DNA of 64,000 bases, from the NCBI GenBank assembly GCA_900321005.1, contig ONUF01000002.1:1-64000 (forward strand), read 5' to 3'. The notes beneath the pieces are model-generated. The model had not been told where the DNA came from and did no database searches. It worked only from the letters and a program-made list of their open reading frames with translations. Both the position numbers and the translations under genes were made by a program. Origin of the DNA: an uncultured Bacteroidales bacterium. GTDB lineage: Bacteria; Bacteroidota; Bacteroidia; Bacteroidales; Paludibacteraceae. Below are positions 1 through 7,648 of the stretch, piece by piece (position 1 is the stretch's first letter; every line of letters starts with the position of its first letter).

Positions 1-546
1 CGCACCGATGGTTGTGTTGCTCGTAAAGTTCGGCTCGCAACTATTACCGAACGCGAAATAGTTCTTCGTCACGCCACCATTGGTCGTAGTGTACCATCCT
101 CGCAGTTTATAGCCATCCGCAGGAAGGGCCGTCAGCACGACTTTACCCTCCGTCGTAAACGAAGAGTATGCCGGCGTTACCTCCGTACCGCAGTGCGTGA
201 TAGTAAACGAGCCGTTCGTCGGCACCACGAAAGACAACTGGATCTGCTTGATGAAGCTGGCATAGTAATCCGCGTACGCATGCGTATCACTCGCACCTGC
301 CTGACCAGCCGTCACCTTCTTGCTGATATGCGCAGCTCCGCTACTCTGCAACGCGCCTTCCGCGGTGTACCACCCCGTGAAGATATATCCCGGGTTAGCG
401 ACCGCCCCGGTTGGAGAACCCTGCTTCAAGAACGCACGACCATTCGTATAGGCCGTACCGGCATATGCACTACCAATACTTAAGACTAATACCCCCGTCA
501 GGGCAATCACTAAACGATTGATTTTACTCGAAAAATGATTTTTCAT
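1..546 (-). CDS. Secreted repeat-domain protein, 3' end beyond window
   Basis: Open from an ATG at 546 to the left edge (182 codons seen, no stop), so the C-terminus is missing. Residues 1-31 form a signal peptide: basic start, hydrophobic core VIALTGVLVLSI, cleavage after SAYA. The mature part contains GYIFTGWYTAEGA and GYKLRGWYTTTNGG, both of the GYxFxGWYT type found in InlB-B / Listeria-Bacteroides repeat domains of surface proteins. A Bacteroidetes promoter lies about 90 bp upstream. Likely an exported or surface-displayed protein. No enzymatic domain is visible in this part, and a C-terminal sorting signal cannot be judged. Confidence 0.75.
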   Translation of the reverse strand, partial: MKNHFSSKINRLVIALTGVLVLSIGSAYAGTAYTNGRAFLKQGSPTGAVANPGYIFTGWYTAEGALQSSGAAHISKKVTAGQAGASDTHAYADYYASFIKQIQLSFVVPTNGSFTITHCGTEVTPAYSSFTTEGKVVLTALPADGYKLRGWYTTTNGGVTKNYFAFGNSCEPNFTSNTTIGA

Positions 547-631
547 ATCTTCGTTTTTTCAAAATTTCTCAACTCACTTTTTCATTTCGCGCGTATGTAT
601 ATGCGAATACATGCGCAGACAATAAGCGGCG

Positions 632-663
632 CAAAGGTACCGCTTTTTTTCGACATACGCAAA
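632..663 (-). promoter_or_regulatory. Bacteroidetes promoter for the secreted protein
   Basis: On the minus strand, -33 TTTG (660-663) and -7 TACCTTTG (632-639) are separated by 20 bp, matching the Bacteroidetes primary sigma consensus. It points into the gene starting at 546. Confidence 0.8.
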
Positions 664-768
664 TTTTATGGCGTAAATCGCAAAAATAATACCAAAATGC
701 AATCTTTACTTTACAAAACGCACGTATGCGAGAAAAAAACACGAATTACTAACTTTTTTGTTCAAAAA

Positions 769-800
769 TTTGCACAATTCATTTTTTTGTTGTACTTTTG
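769..800 (+). promoter_or_regulatory. Bacteroidetes promoter of first hipBA
   Basis: TTTG (769-772) and TACTTTTG (793-800) with a 20-bp spacer. The predicted start near 804 leaves a leader of about 68 nt before the ATG at 872, where a HipB operator would be expected. Confidence 0.82.
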
Positions 801-871
801 CGGCGGATTTTAAAACATCATAAAATACAGTAAAGTCATATAAATGCTATATTATAAGATAGATTACGCGT

Positions 872-1189
872 ATGTCAAAGAGTACGATTGCTAACACTTT
901 GCCGCGCAGAGCGGAGCAGAATTTGCAGATTGTAGGAGAGCAGATTCGTTTGGCGCGCTTACGCCGCGACTTAAGTATAGCGCAGGTTGCCGAACGGGCG
1001 AGCTGCAGCGAATTGACGGTAATGCGCGTAGAGCGCGGCACGCCGACCGTGGCTATCGGTATTTATCTACGTATCCTTTTCGCATTAGGACTGGATGAGA
1101 GCATCCGCTTGATTGCCAAAGACGACGAGACGGGACGCACATTACAGGATCTGGATTTGAAACATCGCCATCGCGCATCGAAGAAATGA
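872..1189 (+). CDS. XRE-family HipB-like antitoxin / regulator
   Basis: 105 aa. Residues 21-75 form a Cro/C1-type helix-turn-helix (GEQIRLARLRRDLSIAQVAE, then SELTVMRVERG). The basic C-terminus KHRHRASKK is typical of a DNA-binding protein. Its stop overlaps the downstream hipA start by 4 nt, the usual arrangement for coupled antitoxin-toxin translation. HipB proteins bind HipA and repress their own operon. The assignment rests on the HTH plus the adjacent HipA kinase; the exact operator was not identified. Confidence 0.85.
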   Translation: MSKSTIANTLPRRAEQNLQIVGEQIRLARLRRDLSIAQVAERASCSELTVMRVERGTPTVAIGIYLRILFALGLDESIRLIAKDDETGRTLQDLDLKHRHRASKK

Positions 1190-2424
1190 AGTACCTTCAA
1201 GTAGATATGAACGCAAAGTGTTTCCCGCAAGCAGAGTTTGTGGGAGCGCTGGGCTACGATATGATACGCGGCAATGCCGCTTATCAATGGGAATACGATA
1301 GCCGGTGGTTGAAACAACATAGACAAACACGGCTAAGCGGAGATTTGCAAAACGCCGGTGGCCCGCAGTTTAGCACTGGGCGTTTGTTCGGCTTTTTGCA
1401 AGATGCCATGCCGGATCGGTGGGGACGGCGATTGATAGACAAACGCGAGCGACTATTGGCCGCCAAAGAAGGACGGGCAGCGCATCGCCTAACGGATGTC
1501 GATTATTTGACGCAGATAGACGACACAACTCGTATGGGAGCACTGCGCTTACGCGCGGGCGCTGATTTATTAGGTGTTGCGTACACCGATACGCCGGTTC
1601 CTCCGATTACGTATCTGCGGGAGTTTGTAGACATGGCTCAGGAGTACGAGCGGCAGGATGAGCAAGGAGGCACTATTCGCGAGGAATGGTTAATGAACCT
1701 ATACAAGCAAGGTTCTTCCTTAGGAGGTGCGCGTCCGAAAGCGAACGTGCGAGACACGGATGGTTCATTATGGATTGCTAAGATTCCGTCTATCAACGAC
1801 GATTATGACGTAGCGTTATGGGAATTCTGGGCGCATAAGATGGCTAGTATGGCGGGCATAGAAGTGCCGGAGATGCGATTACTGACCTTGCCTGGACAGA
1901 AGCACCACGCCTTACTCTCCAAACGCTTTGATCGAGATGGTGAGCTACGTATTCATTTCGCGTCAGCAATGACTTTATGCGGTCTCCAGGATGGCGCAGA
2001 CGCAACGACGGGGAACGGTTATCTGGATATAGTCGACGCAATCATCGGGAATACCGGGTTTGCAGATGTGCAAAAAACGCTGGAGCAGTTGTATCGGCGA
2101 GTAGCGTTCTCTATTGTAATCCATAACCACGACGACCATTTCCGCAACCATGGGTTCTTGCTAACGGAGAAAGGGTGGACGTGGTCTCCGGTCTATGACC
2201 TTAATCCTTCGGATTTTAGTACACAGAGTCTACTTGTTTCTCGCGATAACAATGAATCCTCATTAGAGGTGCTGTTAGCATCAGCCGGAGATTACATGCT
2301 AAGTGCCGCCCAAGCCAAGCAAATCATCAACGAGGTGTACGCAGCGATGAAGTATGCTCGAAAAGTCGCCCACCAATGCGGCATCTCCGACCACGAGATG
2401 GGGCGGTTCGAGGTTGTAAAATAA
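1186..2424 (+). CDS. HipA-family serine/threonine kinase toxin
   Basis: 412 aa, the usual length for full HipA. Visible motifs: the flexible loop GSSLGGARPK (176-185) containing candidate autophosphorylation serines, a nucleotide-binding lysine in WIAKI (about 199), the catalytic segment HNHDDHFRNHG (313-323), and the metal-binding SPVYDLNPS (334-342). All key residues look intact, so it is probably active. Family members phosphorylate a target (GltX in E. coli) and induce dormancy; the target here is unknown. It forms an operon with the HTH gene and is the first of two hipBA modules in the window. Confidence 0.9.
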   Translation: MKYLQVDMNAKCFPQAEFVGALGYDMIRGNAAYQWEYDSRWLKQHRQTRLSGDLQNAGGPQFSTGRLFGFLQDAMPDRWGRRLIDKRERLLAAKEGRAAHRLTDVDYLTQIDDTTRMGALRLRAGADLLGVAYTDTPVPPITYLREFVDMAQEYERQDEQGGTIREEWLMNLYKQGSSLGGARPKANVRDTDGSLWIAKIPSINDDYDVALWEFWAHKMASMAGIEVPEMRLLTLPGQKHHALLSKRFDRDGELRIHFASAMTLCGLQDGADATTGNGYLDIVDAIIGNTGFADVQKTLEQLYRRVAFSIVIHNHDDHFRNHGFLLTEKGWTWSPVYDLNPSDFSTQSLLVSRDNNESSLEVLLASAGDYMLSAAQAKQIINEVYAAMKYARKVAHQCGISDHEMGRFEVVK

Positions 2425-2786
2425 CGTAGCACGATTCACCTGCCGTGATCCCTCTGTTTGAACTACCGAGATTTTCTCGGAAGTTGCTTCCGCCTGCAAT
2501 TCTCCCGCTTCGTATATATTTTTCAAATGAAGACTAATAATATGCAAGAGTTTTGTAGAAAAAAGACTATCGTTTTTTTGCAACAGCCCGGAAATAGGTT
2601 TTTGTAAGGCACTGATTATCTGCGACTTAGATGGCCGTTTGCTGTTGCGTGGTGTAGAAATGGATGAAAGGGGTATAGGGAAAGATGTTGCAGAGCCGTA
2701 TATATTAGTAGCAGATTCTCTTTTTGAGATCACGAGATTTCGATATTACGGGATCTCGACAATATTAAACCAAAACTTAAATTATT
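2425..2786. other. Intergenic region after hipA
   Basis: 362 bp without a supported gene. It contains a small perfect hairpin (CCGAGA/TCTCGG, 2466-2480) not followed by a T-run and a period-8 repeat tract near the next gene (2726-2760). A 144-codon minus-strand reading frame reaches into hipA and looks like chance. No -7 TAnnTTTG element was found. Confidence 0.6.
2726..2760. repeat. Period-8 imperfect tandem repeat
   Basis: Four 8-mers: GAGATCAC, GAGATTTC, GATATTAC, GGGATCTC, then GAC. The outer units are near-complementary, so the tract could also fold. It lies 27 bp before the DUF3987 start. Confidence 0.65.
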
Positions 2787-4037
2787 ATGCTTACAAACCT
2801 TAATTCGAAGGAGGGACAGGAAGACCTCCGCATCGTCGAGCATCTCGACATGCAAAAACTTCCTGAGAGTGTACAACAGATGCTTTCGCTGGCTTCGACG
2901 CCGGAGGAGCAGGACATTATCTTGATGGCGACGCTTGCAGCCGCGAGCGCGTGTGTCCCTAATCTCTATTTTCGGTATGGCCCGACGGGCAAGAAGTACT
3001 ACGCGAACCTGCAATGTTTCATCCTCGCCGCGGCAGCGAGCGGTAAGGGTATTGCCAACCAGGCATTAGAAATGGTGCGCGTGATTGACGAGCAGTACCC
3101 GCTACTCATCGCCGGCGACAGCACGCTCGCCGCGTTCTACAAAGCGCTGGAGGAGCGAGGCGGTTGCGGTTATCTGCACGAGAGCGAGGGAAGCGTCATT
3201 ACGGATATCTGGAAGACGAGCACGGCGAACTACAACACCACTCTTCGCAAAGCTGCCGAACACGAGCCTATTTCCCGCAACCGCGTCAAAGGCGCTTCGG
3301 AGATTAAGAACCCGCGTCTCTCTATGCTCCTGACTGGTACATTCGGGCAATACAAAGCCTTGGTGCCTTCGGTTGAGAACGGTTACTTCTCGCGCTTGCT
3401 GACGGTAGTTATCAAAGGCACGAATCCGTTTGACAAGCGCTATGTATCGTCCAGAGGCGGGCAGAGCGCAGTGCCGAGAATCATCGGGCAGAAACTCCTC
3501 CGCACGTACGAAGCATTAATGAACGCGGGCGAGCGCGAGTGGAGCCTCACCGACGCGCAAAAAGAGCGACTCGGTGAGCACTTAGAAACGGAGTACGGAA
3601 CGCTCATCGGCCTTCTCGGTGATAACTTCCACTCGGCCGTCATCCGCATGGCGGTGCAGATAGAGCGGATGGCGATGGTACTAAGCGCAACGCGCTTAGA
3701 GCCTTCAGTTATCAGCCATCAGTATTCAGCCTTTCTTTGCTCCGATGCCGACTACCAAACCGCCGAAATAATCGGAAACCGTCTCCTACTCCACCTGGCC
3801 ACAGCCTATCGCCTCATTGATGGCGATGCGCAATCCCTCATCCCCGACATCAAACCTCTCGACCAAAGGAAAGTGCTGTTTGAGCAAATGAAATCCGAGT
3901 ACAAACTCCAAGAACTCATCTCGGAGGCAAAAAGTCAAGGCATCTCACGAGCTACTGTCATCCGTTGGAATGATGCATGGCAAGAACAAGGAATGGTTTC
4001 GAAAATCGAGTACGGTCATTACAGAAAAGCATGTTAG
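2787..4037 (+). CDS. DUF3987-type primase/helicase-like protein
   Basis: 416 aa. It resembles the DUF3987 proteins common in Bacteroidales accessory and capsule regions, often paired with VirE/primase-like domains. ILAAAASGKG (79-88) is a Walker-A-like loop. Later segments such as YLHESEGSVI and RLSMLLTGTFGQ fit a RecA-like ATPase core, and the C-terminus (about 365-410) reads as a winged-helix-like domain (SRATVIRWNDAW). Function is not established for the family. The usual partners (HU-like protein, amidase) are absent here. A heptad repeat tract interrupts it in frame near residues 307-315. Confidence 0.7.
   Translation: MLTNLNSKEGQEDLRIVEHLDMQKLPESVQQMLSLASTPEEQDIILMATLAAASACVPNLYFRYGPTGKKYYANLQCFILAAAASGKGIANQALEMVRVIDEQYPLLIAGDSTLAAFYKALEERGGCGYLHESEGSVITDIWKTSTANYNTTLRKAAEHEPISRNRVKGASEIKNPRLSMLLTGTFGQYKALVPSVENGYFSRLLTVVIKGTNPFDKRYVSSRGGQSAVPRIIGQKLLRTYEALMNAGEREWSLTDAQKERLGEHLETEYGTLIGLLGDNFHSAVIRMAVQIERMAMVLSATRLEPSVISHQYSAFLCSDADYQTAEIIGNRLLLHLATAYRLIDGDAQSLIPDIKPLDQRKVLFEQMKSEYKLQELISEAKSQGISRATVIRWNDAWQEQGMVSKIEYGHYRKAC
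3706..3733. repeat. Heptad repeat tract (CAGTNNT), in CDS
   Basis: CAGTTAT, CAGCCAT, CAGTATT, CAGCCTT: four 7-bp units, in frame within the DUF3987 gene (residues about 307-315). Same family as tracts at 14281, 24687 and 47587. Confidence 0.8.
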
Positions 4038-4041
4038 ACCA

Positions 4042-4133
4042 TGAGACTCTGAGACTCTTTGAAACTCCGAGTCGCATATATTATGCTGGTTTTCAGACGA
4101 TTGCGCATAGAGTCTCACAGTCTCAGAGTCTCA
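4042..4133. repeat. Period-8 tracts forming a 15-bp inverted repeat
   Basis: 4043-4068 has units GAGACTCT, GAGACTCT, GAAACTCC. 4109-4132 has AGAGTCTC, ACAGTCTC, AGAGTCTC. The 15 bases 4042-4056 are perfectly complementary to 4119-4133, so RNA from either strand could form a 15-bp stem with a 62-nt loop. Confidence 0.8.
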
Positions 4134-4163
4134 CAACAAAATTTCTTTCTGATTTCGCGAATC

Positions 4164-4203
4164 CGGTATTCCGCTATACCGTTATACCGTTATACCGCCA
4201 CGC
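4164..4203. repeat. Period-8 tandem repeat (CGTTATAC)
   Basis: CGGTATTC, CGCTATAC, CGTTATAC, CGTTATAC, then CGCCACGC. Non-coding. Confidence 0.8.
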
Positions 4204-4237
4204 CTCGCGAAAATCAGCATCTTTCATGCTCCCAACC

Positions 4238-4282
4238 GTTGGTTGTTAGTTCGTTGTTCCTTGGTTATTCGTTAGTCGTTAC
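4238..4282. repeat. Degenerate heptad tract (TTNNTNG)
   Basis: TTGTTAG, TTCGTTG, TTCCTTGG, TTATTCG, TTAGTCG: period 7 with one 8-bp unit. Intergenic. Confidence 0.65.
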
Positions 4283-4322
4283 CCCTCGAACCTACCAACC
4301 GCACTTCAACGAAACTTTAACT

Positions 4323-4357
4323 CACTAAACACTAAACACTAAACACTAAACACTAAA
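4323..4357. repeat. Five perfect CACTAAA heptads
   Basis: Five exact head-to-tail copies of CACTAAA, ending 10 bp before the next start codon. It is the most regular tract in the window. The reverse complement matches the TTTAGTG family at 11577 and 24551. Confidence 0.95.
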
Positions 4358-4367
4358 CATTACAACA

Positions 4368-4769
4368 ATGGCTATTTTCACCACATCAGCCGGTATTGAA
4401 GATTTGACCGGCAAACTCAACCAAACAGATCGCATCGTGATGCGACAAAAGACTTTCCGTCTTCCTAACGGGAAAATCATCAAACGCGGGCCGAAAGAGG
4501 CTTTTGCACGAGACAAACGGGATTACAAACGTTCTCCGCGGACAGCCGCCGAGCAAGTACAGAACAGCAAATGGCAGACTGTTTGTCAAGAGGCCTCGCG
4601 AATCATGCACAATGCCGGACATCCGCGCTATAAGGAGTTGTACGAACGGTGGATCCGTCAGGCAAACGGCCAGGTTGATTCCGTAACAGGAAAACGGATT
4701 ATCGCCCAGTTCGGAAATTTTGTGAGGGCTATTCTTCTGCGGGAGCTTGAAAACGGAAATACCCCATAG
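4368..4769 (+). CDS. Hypothetical basic protein
   Basis: 133 aa, family not recognised. It is rich in Lys/Arg/Gln, with KTFRLPNGKIIKRGPKEA in the first third and a helical-looking C-terminal half ending FVRAILLRELENG. The basic character would suit nucleic-acid binding, but no motif proves it. It follows DUF3987 on the same strand after a repeat-filled gap. Its last 41 bp overlap the convergent 389-aa gene. Codon use looks like that of real genes nearby. Confidence 0.55.
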   Translation: MAIFTTSAGIEDLTGKLNQTDRIVMRQKTFRLPNGKIIKRGPKEAFARDKRDYKRSPRTAAEQVQNSKWQTVCQEASRIMHNAGHPRYKELYERWIRQANGQVDSVTGKRIIAQFGNFVRAILLRELENGNTP

Positions 4770-5898
4770 CCTCAAGCGCAAGGACTTCGTCTCGCACTTC
4801 CGGAGTGTAGCGACCATGTTCACGCATGGCGCGGCGGAATTGCGAGGCGTTGTTGCGCTCCGTATAATCGAGTTTGAGGTGCTCACTAAGCCACTGCCGC
4901 ATATCCCCGTCAGAGCATTTGCGGCGGATATAGCCAAGTTGGCGCATGGCATAGACGGCGGCAGTGAGGTCGCGGAAATGGGCAGGGTGTTGCTCCATGA
5001 GTTGGAGATGGTAAAGCAGATGGTTTTGCACCTCTTCCGGCACATTGTCTGCCCAGAAACGAATGTCTTTTTTAGGAAGGATACGCTCGGTAAGGAACTT
5101 GGTCCACTCGCGCTGCCATTGGTTCCAGTCTTGCTGCTCGGAGGCATCAAAAGTCCCGGATTCATCGGATAAAAATGCCCAATCAGTCTCCTGCTCAAAG
5201 ATATACTTTCGGTCGGCGGAAGTGATTTTAGCGCCGGGCATCTCCTCCTTCATCGCCACGTATTCGTCGGACAGCCACTGCAGGTAACTCTCCATGATTT
5301 CATCGGCTTTTTCTCCCTCAAAGAAGAAGGTCGGCGCTTCGGTTTCATCGGGCATATCAGCTAATTGGACGACCATAGGGCCATCGGTCCAATCGGTCTT
5401 GAGAAAGCGTTGGCGGCGTGTCTCCACGCGAGCAGCATCGATGAGCCATTGGGCGAAAGGCATTTTCCAAGGCATCACCTCCCAGATATGCTCGCGAAAG
5501 ATATCTACCACGAGACCTTGCATATACGCCACGGTTACATCCATTGCCAGCTCAAGCAGGCGCCTATTAGGACAAAGATCGCTGAGCGTCGTCGGCCCAA
5601 GGGTTATCTGAACATAGTTATCCCGAAGCTGGTTGACCTCGGCCGCAAGATAGCCCCAATCGTCCCTCCGTACCTCTCGCTCGTAGCGTGCGAAAAAATC
5701 CTCGCGCTGGGCGGGGGTGTCGAGGGCGATGTTACGCGCATCGCCTTCGTCGGTATCGACGATGAGCGCAGCAAGGATAGCGGCCGCCAGGAAGCCTCCG
5801 AACTCGATGGATTCGGCATTTTCGGGCATATAGATGAGCCGGTGCGACTCATAGCGCGTGCGCGCGTCGATAGTATAGTTATCTAAAAGTTTAGGCAT
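4729..5898 (-). CDS. Hypothetical protein with RteC-like C-terminus
   Basis: 389 aa, acidic, no signal peptide or membrane segment. The N-terminal two thirds are not recognised. The C-terminal stretch from about 300 (DLTAAVYAMRQLGYIRR, then LDYTERNNASQFRRAMREHG) resembles the C-terminal region of RteC-type proteins, which control conjugative transfer genes in Bacteroides. That similarity is by eye only. It starts 2 nt after the hipA stop, so it is probably the third gene of the hipB-hipA operon. It overlaps the convergent hypothetical gene by 41 bp. Confidence 0.55.
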   Translation of the reverse strand: MPKLLDNYTIDARTRYESHRLIYMPENAESIEFGGFLAAAILAALIVDTDEGDARNIALDTPAQREDFFARYEREVRRDDWGYLAAEVNQLRDNYVQITLGPTTLSDLCPNRRLLELAMDVTVAYMQGLVVDIFREHIWEVMPWKMPFAQWLIDAARVETRRQRFLKTDWTDGPMVVQLADMPDETEAPTFFFEGEKADEIMESYLQWLSDEYVAMKEEMPGAKITSADRKYIFEQETDWAFLSDESGTFDASEQQDWNQWQREWTKFLTERILPKKDIRFWADNVPEEVQNHLLYHLQLMEQHPAHFRDLTAAVYAMRQLGYIRRKCSDGDMRQWLSEHLKLDYTERNNASQFRRAMREHGRYTPEVRDEVLALEAMGYFRFQAPAEE

Positions 5899-5900
5899 CT

Positions 5901-7196
5901 TTATAATTCTGCTCTAACTGTATTCAACTGTTTTTGTATCGGTTGCCTCATCCAATCAGGGATAGAATCGCCGATGTATTCGCCAAATCGTCCGGTTACA
6001 TCCAATGTCTGATCGATGATCTCATTTGCCTTACCTGCCTTTATTCCGGCATCTGCAGCAACGGCCAACAGGTCTGCTCGCGTGATATGCAAGCGTTTCC
6101 CATTCACCGACATCTGATGTCGACGTGTGTATCCCGTTCCTACGGCATAGGACATATCGTACGCCGGCGACAATTTCCACACCCCATCCGTATCCATCAG
6201 AAACTCAATATTTTTGGTGTGATCATCCTGGTTACATCCAATCACATTAAACACCATTCGTCTATAGGCTTGCTCCATCTCCGGTTGCGTCAACCGCAAG
6301 CCGCGCATCACGCGAAACAACTGCTCATACGACCATGAATCCGGCTGATTATAATCATAGTGCGCCATGCCGCAAAGCGATACCATATGTACACGATGAC
6401 TACCGCCTACTCGATCAAAGCGTTTGGTCAGGAAATGATGCCGTTTCCCGTCTTCCAACAGCCTCGACTCCATCATCTCGATCCCGCAATCCAACACCAT
6501 CTTATAATAGGCATACTCCAAACAGCCATAGTTAGTCGTCTCGCTATATGCGCCCGGATGATTCTCGTCTACCCCATCCAATTTCAACAGCCAATGCTCA
6601 TATCCTTCCGGCGCTTCCACCTGACCCGATCGCAAGTCCCCGGTCTCTTTGTTATACGCTACAACAGCCTTCGGGCGCGCGCCGCCGGCAGATGTACCCA
6701 CACGGAGAATGGTCAATAGCGCTTCGTCATCCGTCTTGAGGTTCGTATCCAATTGCATGCGTTCTCCCAGCACTTCGGCCGTAGCCGCAATCAACCCGTC
6801 CAAATCAATCGCCACCTGCTTATTCAGATCCTTGCGCTCTTGCGGCTCAAAGCGCAACGCGCCCATTGCGCGCGAACCTTGGTACAACAAGCGCTCGATT
6901 GTCGTATAGCGATCCTTCGGGCGACCGGATTTCTCCAGCCAGTGATTGATTATCGCCGTACCGAACTTATCCGGCAGGCAGTCGGCTATAAAGCCCGGCA
7001 AACCTTTAAACGTCCCGAATGGCAGTTGTGAGAATTCGTAGATCTTACCCTTCTCCGGGGTCACAAAGAGAGGCGATGGGTTATAACCGCTATTGACAAA
7101 CTCCGGCGTATATTCCATCGTGATACGGCCCGAAGCATCTTCCGACAGGGACGCCATATGCAAGTCCCACAAATATACGTTCGCAAAACTAATCAT
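5901..7196 (-). CDS. HipA-family kinase toxin (second module)
   Basis: 431 aa from the ATG at 7196. This start overlaps the hipB stop by 8 nt and is preferred to one 45 bp further upstream. Motifs: GTSAGGARPK loop, WLLKL lysine segment, the catalytic GCNQDDHTKNI (HNxDDHxxN with Cys in place of the first His), and LSPAYDMSYA for metal binding. Closer to HipA proteins that keep a full N-terminal lid (FGTFKGLPGFIADCLPDKFG) than to split HipS/HipT types. Probably an active dormancy or defence kinase. It is diverged from the first HipA of the window, so this is not a recent duplication. Confidence 0.88.
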   Translation of the reverse strand: MISFANVYLWDLHMASLSEDASGRITMEYTPEFVNSGYNPSPLFVTPEKGKIYEFSQLPFGTFKGLPGFIADCLPDKFGTAIINHWLEKSGRPKDRYTTIERLLYQGSRAMGALRFEPQERKDLNKQVAIDLDGLIAATAEVLGERMQLDTNLKTDDEALLTILRVGTSAGGARPKAVVAYNKETGDLRSGQVEAPEGYEHWLLKLDGVDENHPGAYSETTNYGCLEYAYYKMVLDCGIEMMESRLLEDGKRHHFLTKRFDRVGGSHRVHMVSLCGMAHYDYNQPDSWSYEQLFRVMRGLRLTQPEMEQAYRRMVFNVIGCNQDDHTKNIEFLMDTDGVWKLSPAYDMSYAVGTGYTRRHQMSVNGKRLHITRADLLAVAADAGIKAGKANEIIDQTLDVTGRFGEYIGDSIPDWMRQPIQKQLNTVRAEL

Positions 7197-7494
7197 GGCG
7201 AGGACGGATACGTTTAGGGGTTTTACCTTCTTGTTTCGCAATCAACAACGGGCTAACCAATGCCTGCGTCTCAAAGTTATTGAGAATCTCCAATTTATTT
7301 AGCACGCGCAACATCGCTACGATGGACTCCATTTTCATCCCTTTCCCGTTCTCTACTTGCGTGACAGTAGAGCGGGAAACACCTGCACGTTCCGCCAGTT
7401 GTTGTTGGCTCAAGCGCGCATTGATTCGCATCTGCTGCATCTGCTTGCCAACATACTGTAGCAGCGCCTCATTAGTCATAAAATAGTCTATCAT
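7189..7494 (-). CDS. XRE-family HipB-like antitoxin (second module)
   Basis: 101 aa from the ATG at 7494. A GTG at 7533 would add 13 residues, but those codons lie over a direct repeat that looks like an operator, so the ATG is preferred. A clear Cro/C1 HTH spans roughly 12-66 (RINARLSQQQLAERAGVSRS, then VTQVENGKG). The C-terminus is basic (KTPKRIRPRHD). It is co-transcribed with and overlaps hipA, as in classical hipBA. Confidence 0.87.
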   Translation of the reverse strand: MIDYFMTNEALLQYVGKQMQQMRINARLSQQQLAERAGVSRSTVTQVENGKGMKMESIVAMLRVLNKLEILNNFETQALVSPLLIAKQEGKTPKRIRPRHD

Positions 7495-7503
7495 AATGCT
7501 TGC

Positions 7504-7533
7504 TTTTTGACACACTAAATATATTTTTGGCAC
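7504..7533 (-). promoter_or_regulatory. Candidate HipB operator (direct repeats)
   Basis: Two near-identical 10-mers, TTTTTGACAC (7504-7513) and TTTTTGGCAC (7524-7533), start 20 bp apart, about two helical turns. They lie between the promoter and the hipB ATG, where autoregulatory operators sit. Confidence 0.45.
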
Positions 7534-7566
7534 TTAATGCTTGTTATTTCAATCAAAAATTCGCCG

Positions 7567-7598
7567 CAAAGATACAACAAAAAAATGACATGCGCAAG
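7567..7598 (-). promoter_or_regulatory. Promoter of second hipBA operon
   Basis: Minus strand -7 TATCTTTG (7567-7574) and a weak -33 CTTG (7595-7598), 20-bp spacer. Confidence 0.7.
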
Positions 7599-7607
7599 AG
7601 TTTTGAT

Positions 7608-7641
7608 AAAAAAAATCGCACATACGTCGTTGTACATGCGA
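7608..7641 (-). terminator. Rho-independent terminator of the lipid operon
   Basis: A 10-bp stem with two G-U pairs (7616-7625 with 7632-7641) and a 6-nt loop, followed on the minus strand by eight T (7608-7615). It lies 8 bp after the DUF3737 stop and separates that operon from the hipBA promoter. Confidence 0.88.
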
Positions 7642-7648
7642 ATTTTTG

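Larger units (their letters stand above)
547..871. other. Divergent intergenic region
   Basis: AT-rich region between two divergent genes. It holds one promoter for each (632-663 minus, 769-800 plus) and a leader of about 68 nt before hipB. I see no convincing gene here. Confidence 0.7.
4038..4367. other. Repeat-rich intergenic region
   Basis: 330 bp with no convincing gene. It is packed with four different short-period tracts: period 8 at 4043-4068 with its inverted copy at 4109-4134, period 8 at 4164-4203, period about 7 at 4238-4282, and five exact CACTAAA units at 4323-4357. Confidence 0.75.

Noticed and set aside
2466..2480. Hairpin CCGAGA/TCTCGG as terminator of hipA
   Set aside because: Stem of only 6 bp and no T-run after it.
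2299..2733. 144-codon minus-strand reading frame after hipA
   Set aside because: It overlaps the hipA 3' end, low-complexity content, no promoter or domain; non-coding by appearance.
4323..4357. CACTAAA array as a CRISPR or telomere-like element
   Set aside because: Units are contiguous without spacers and the array is only 35 bp; it belongs with the other heptad tracts.
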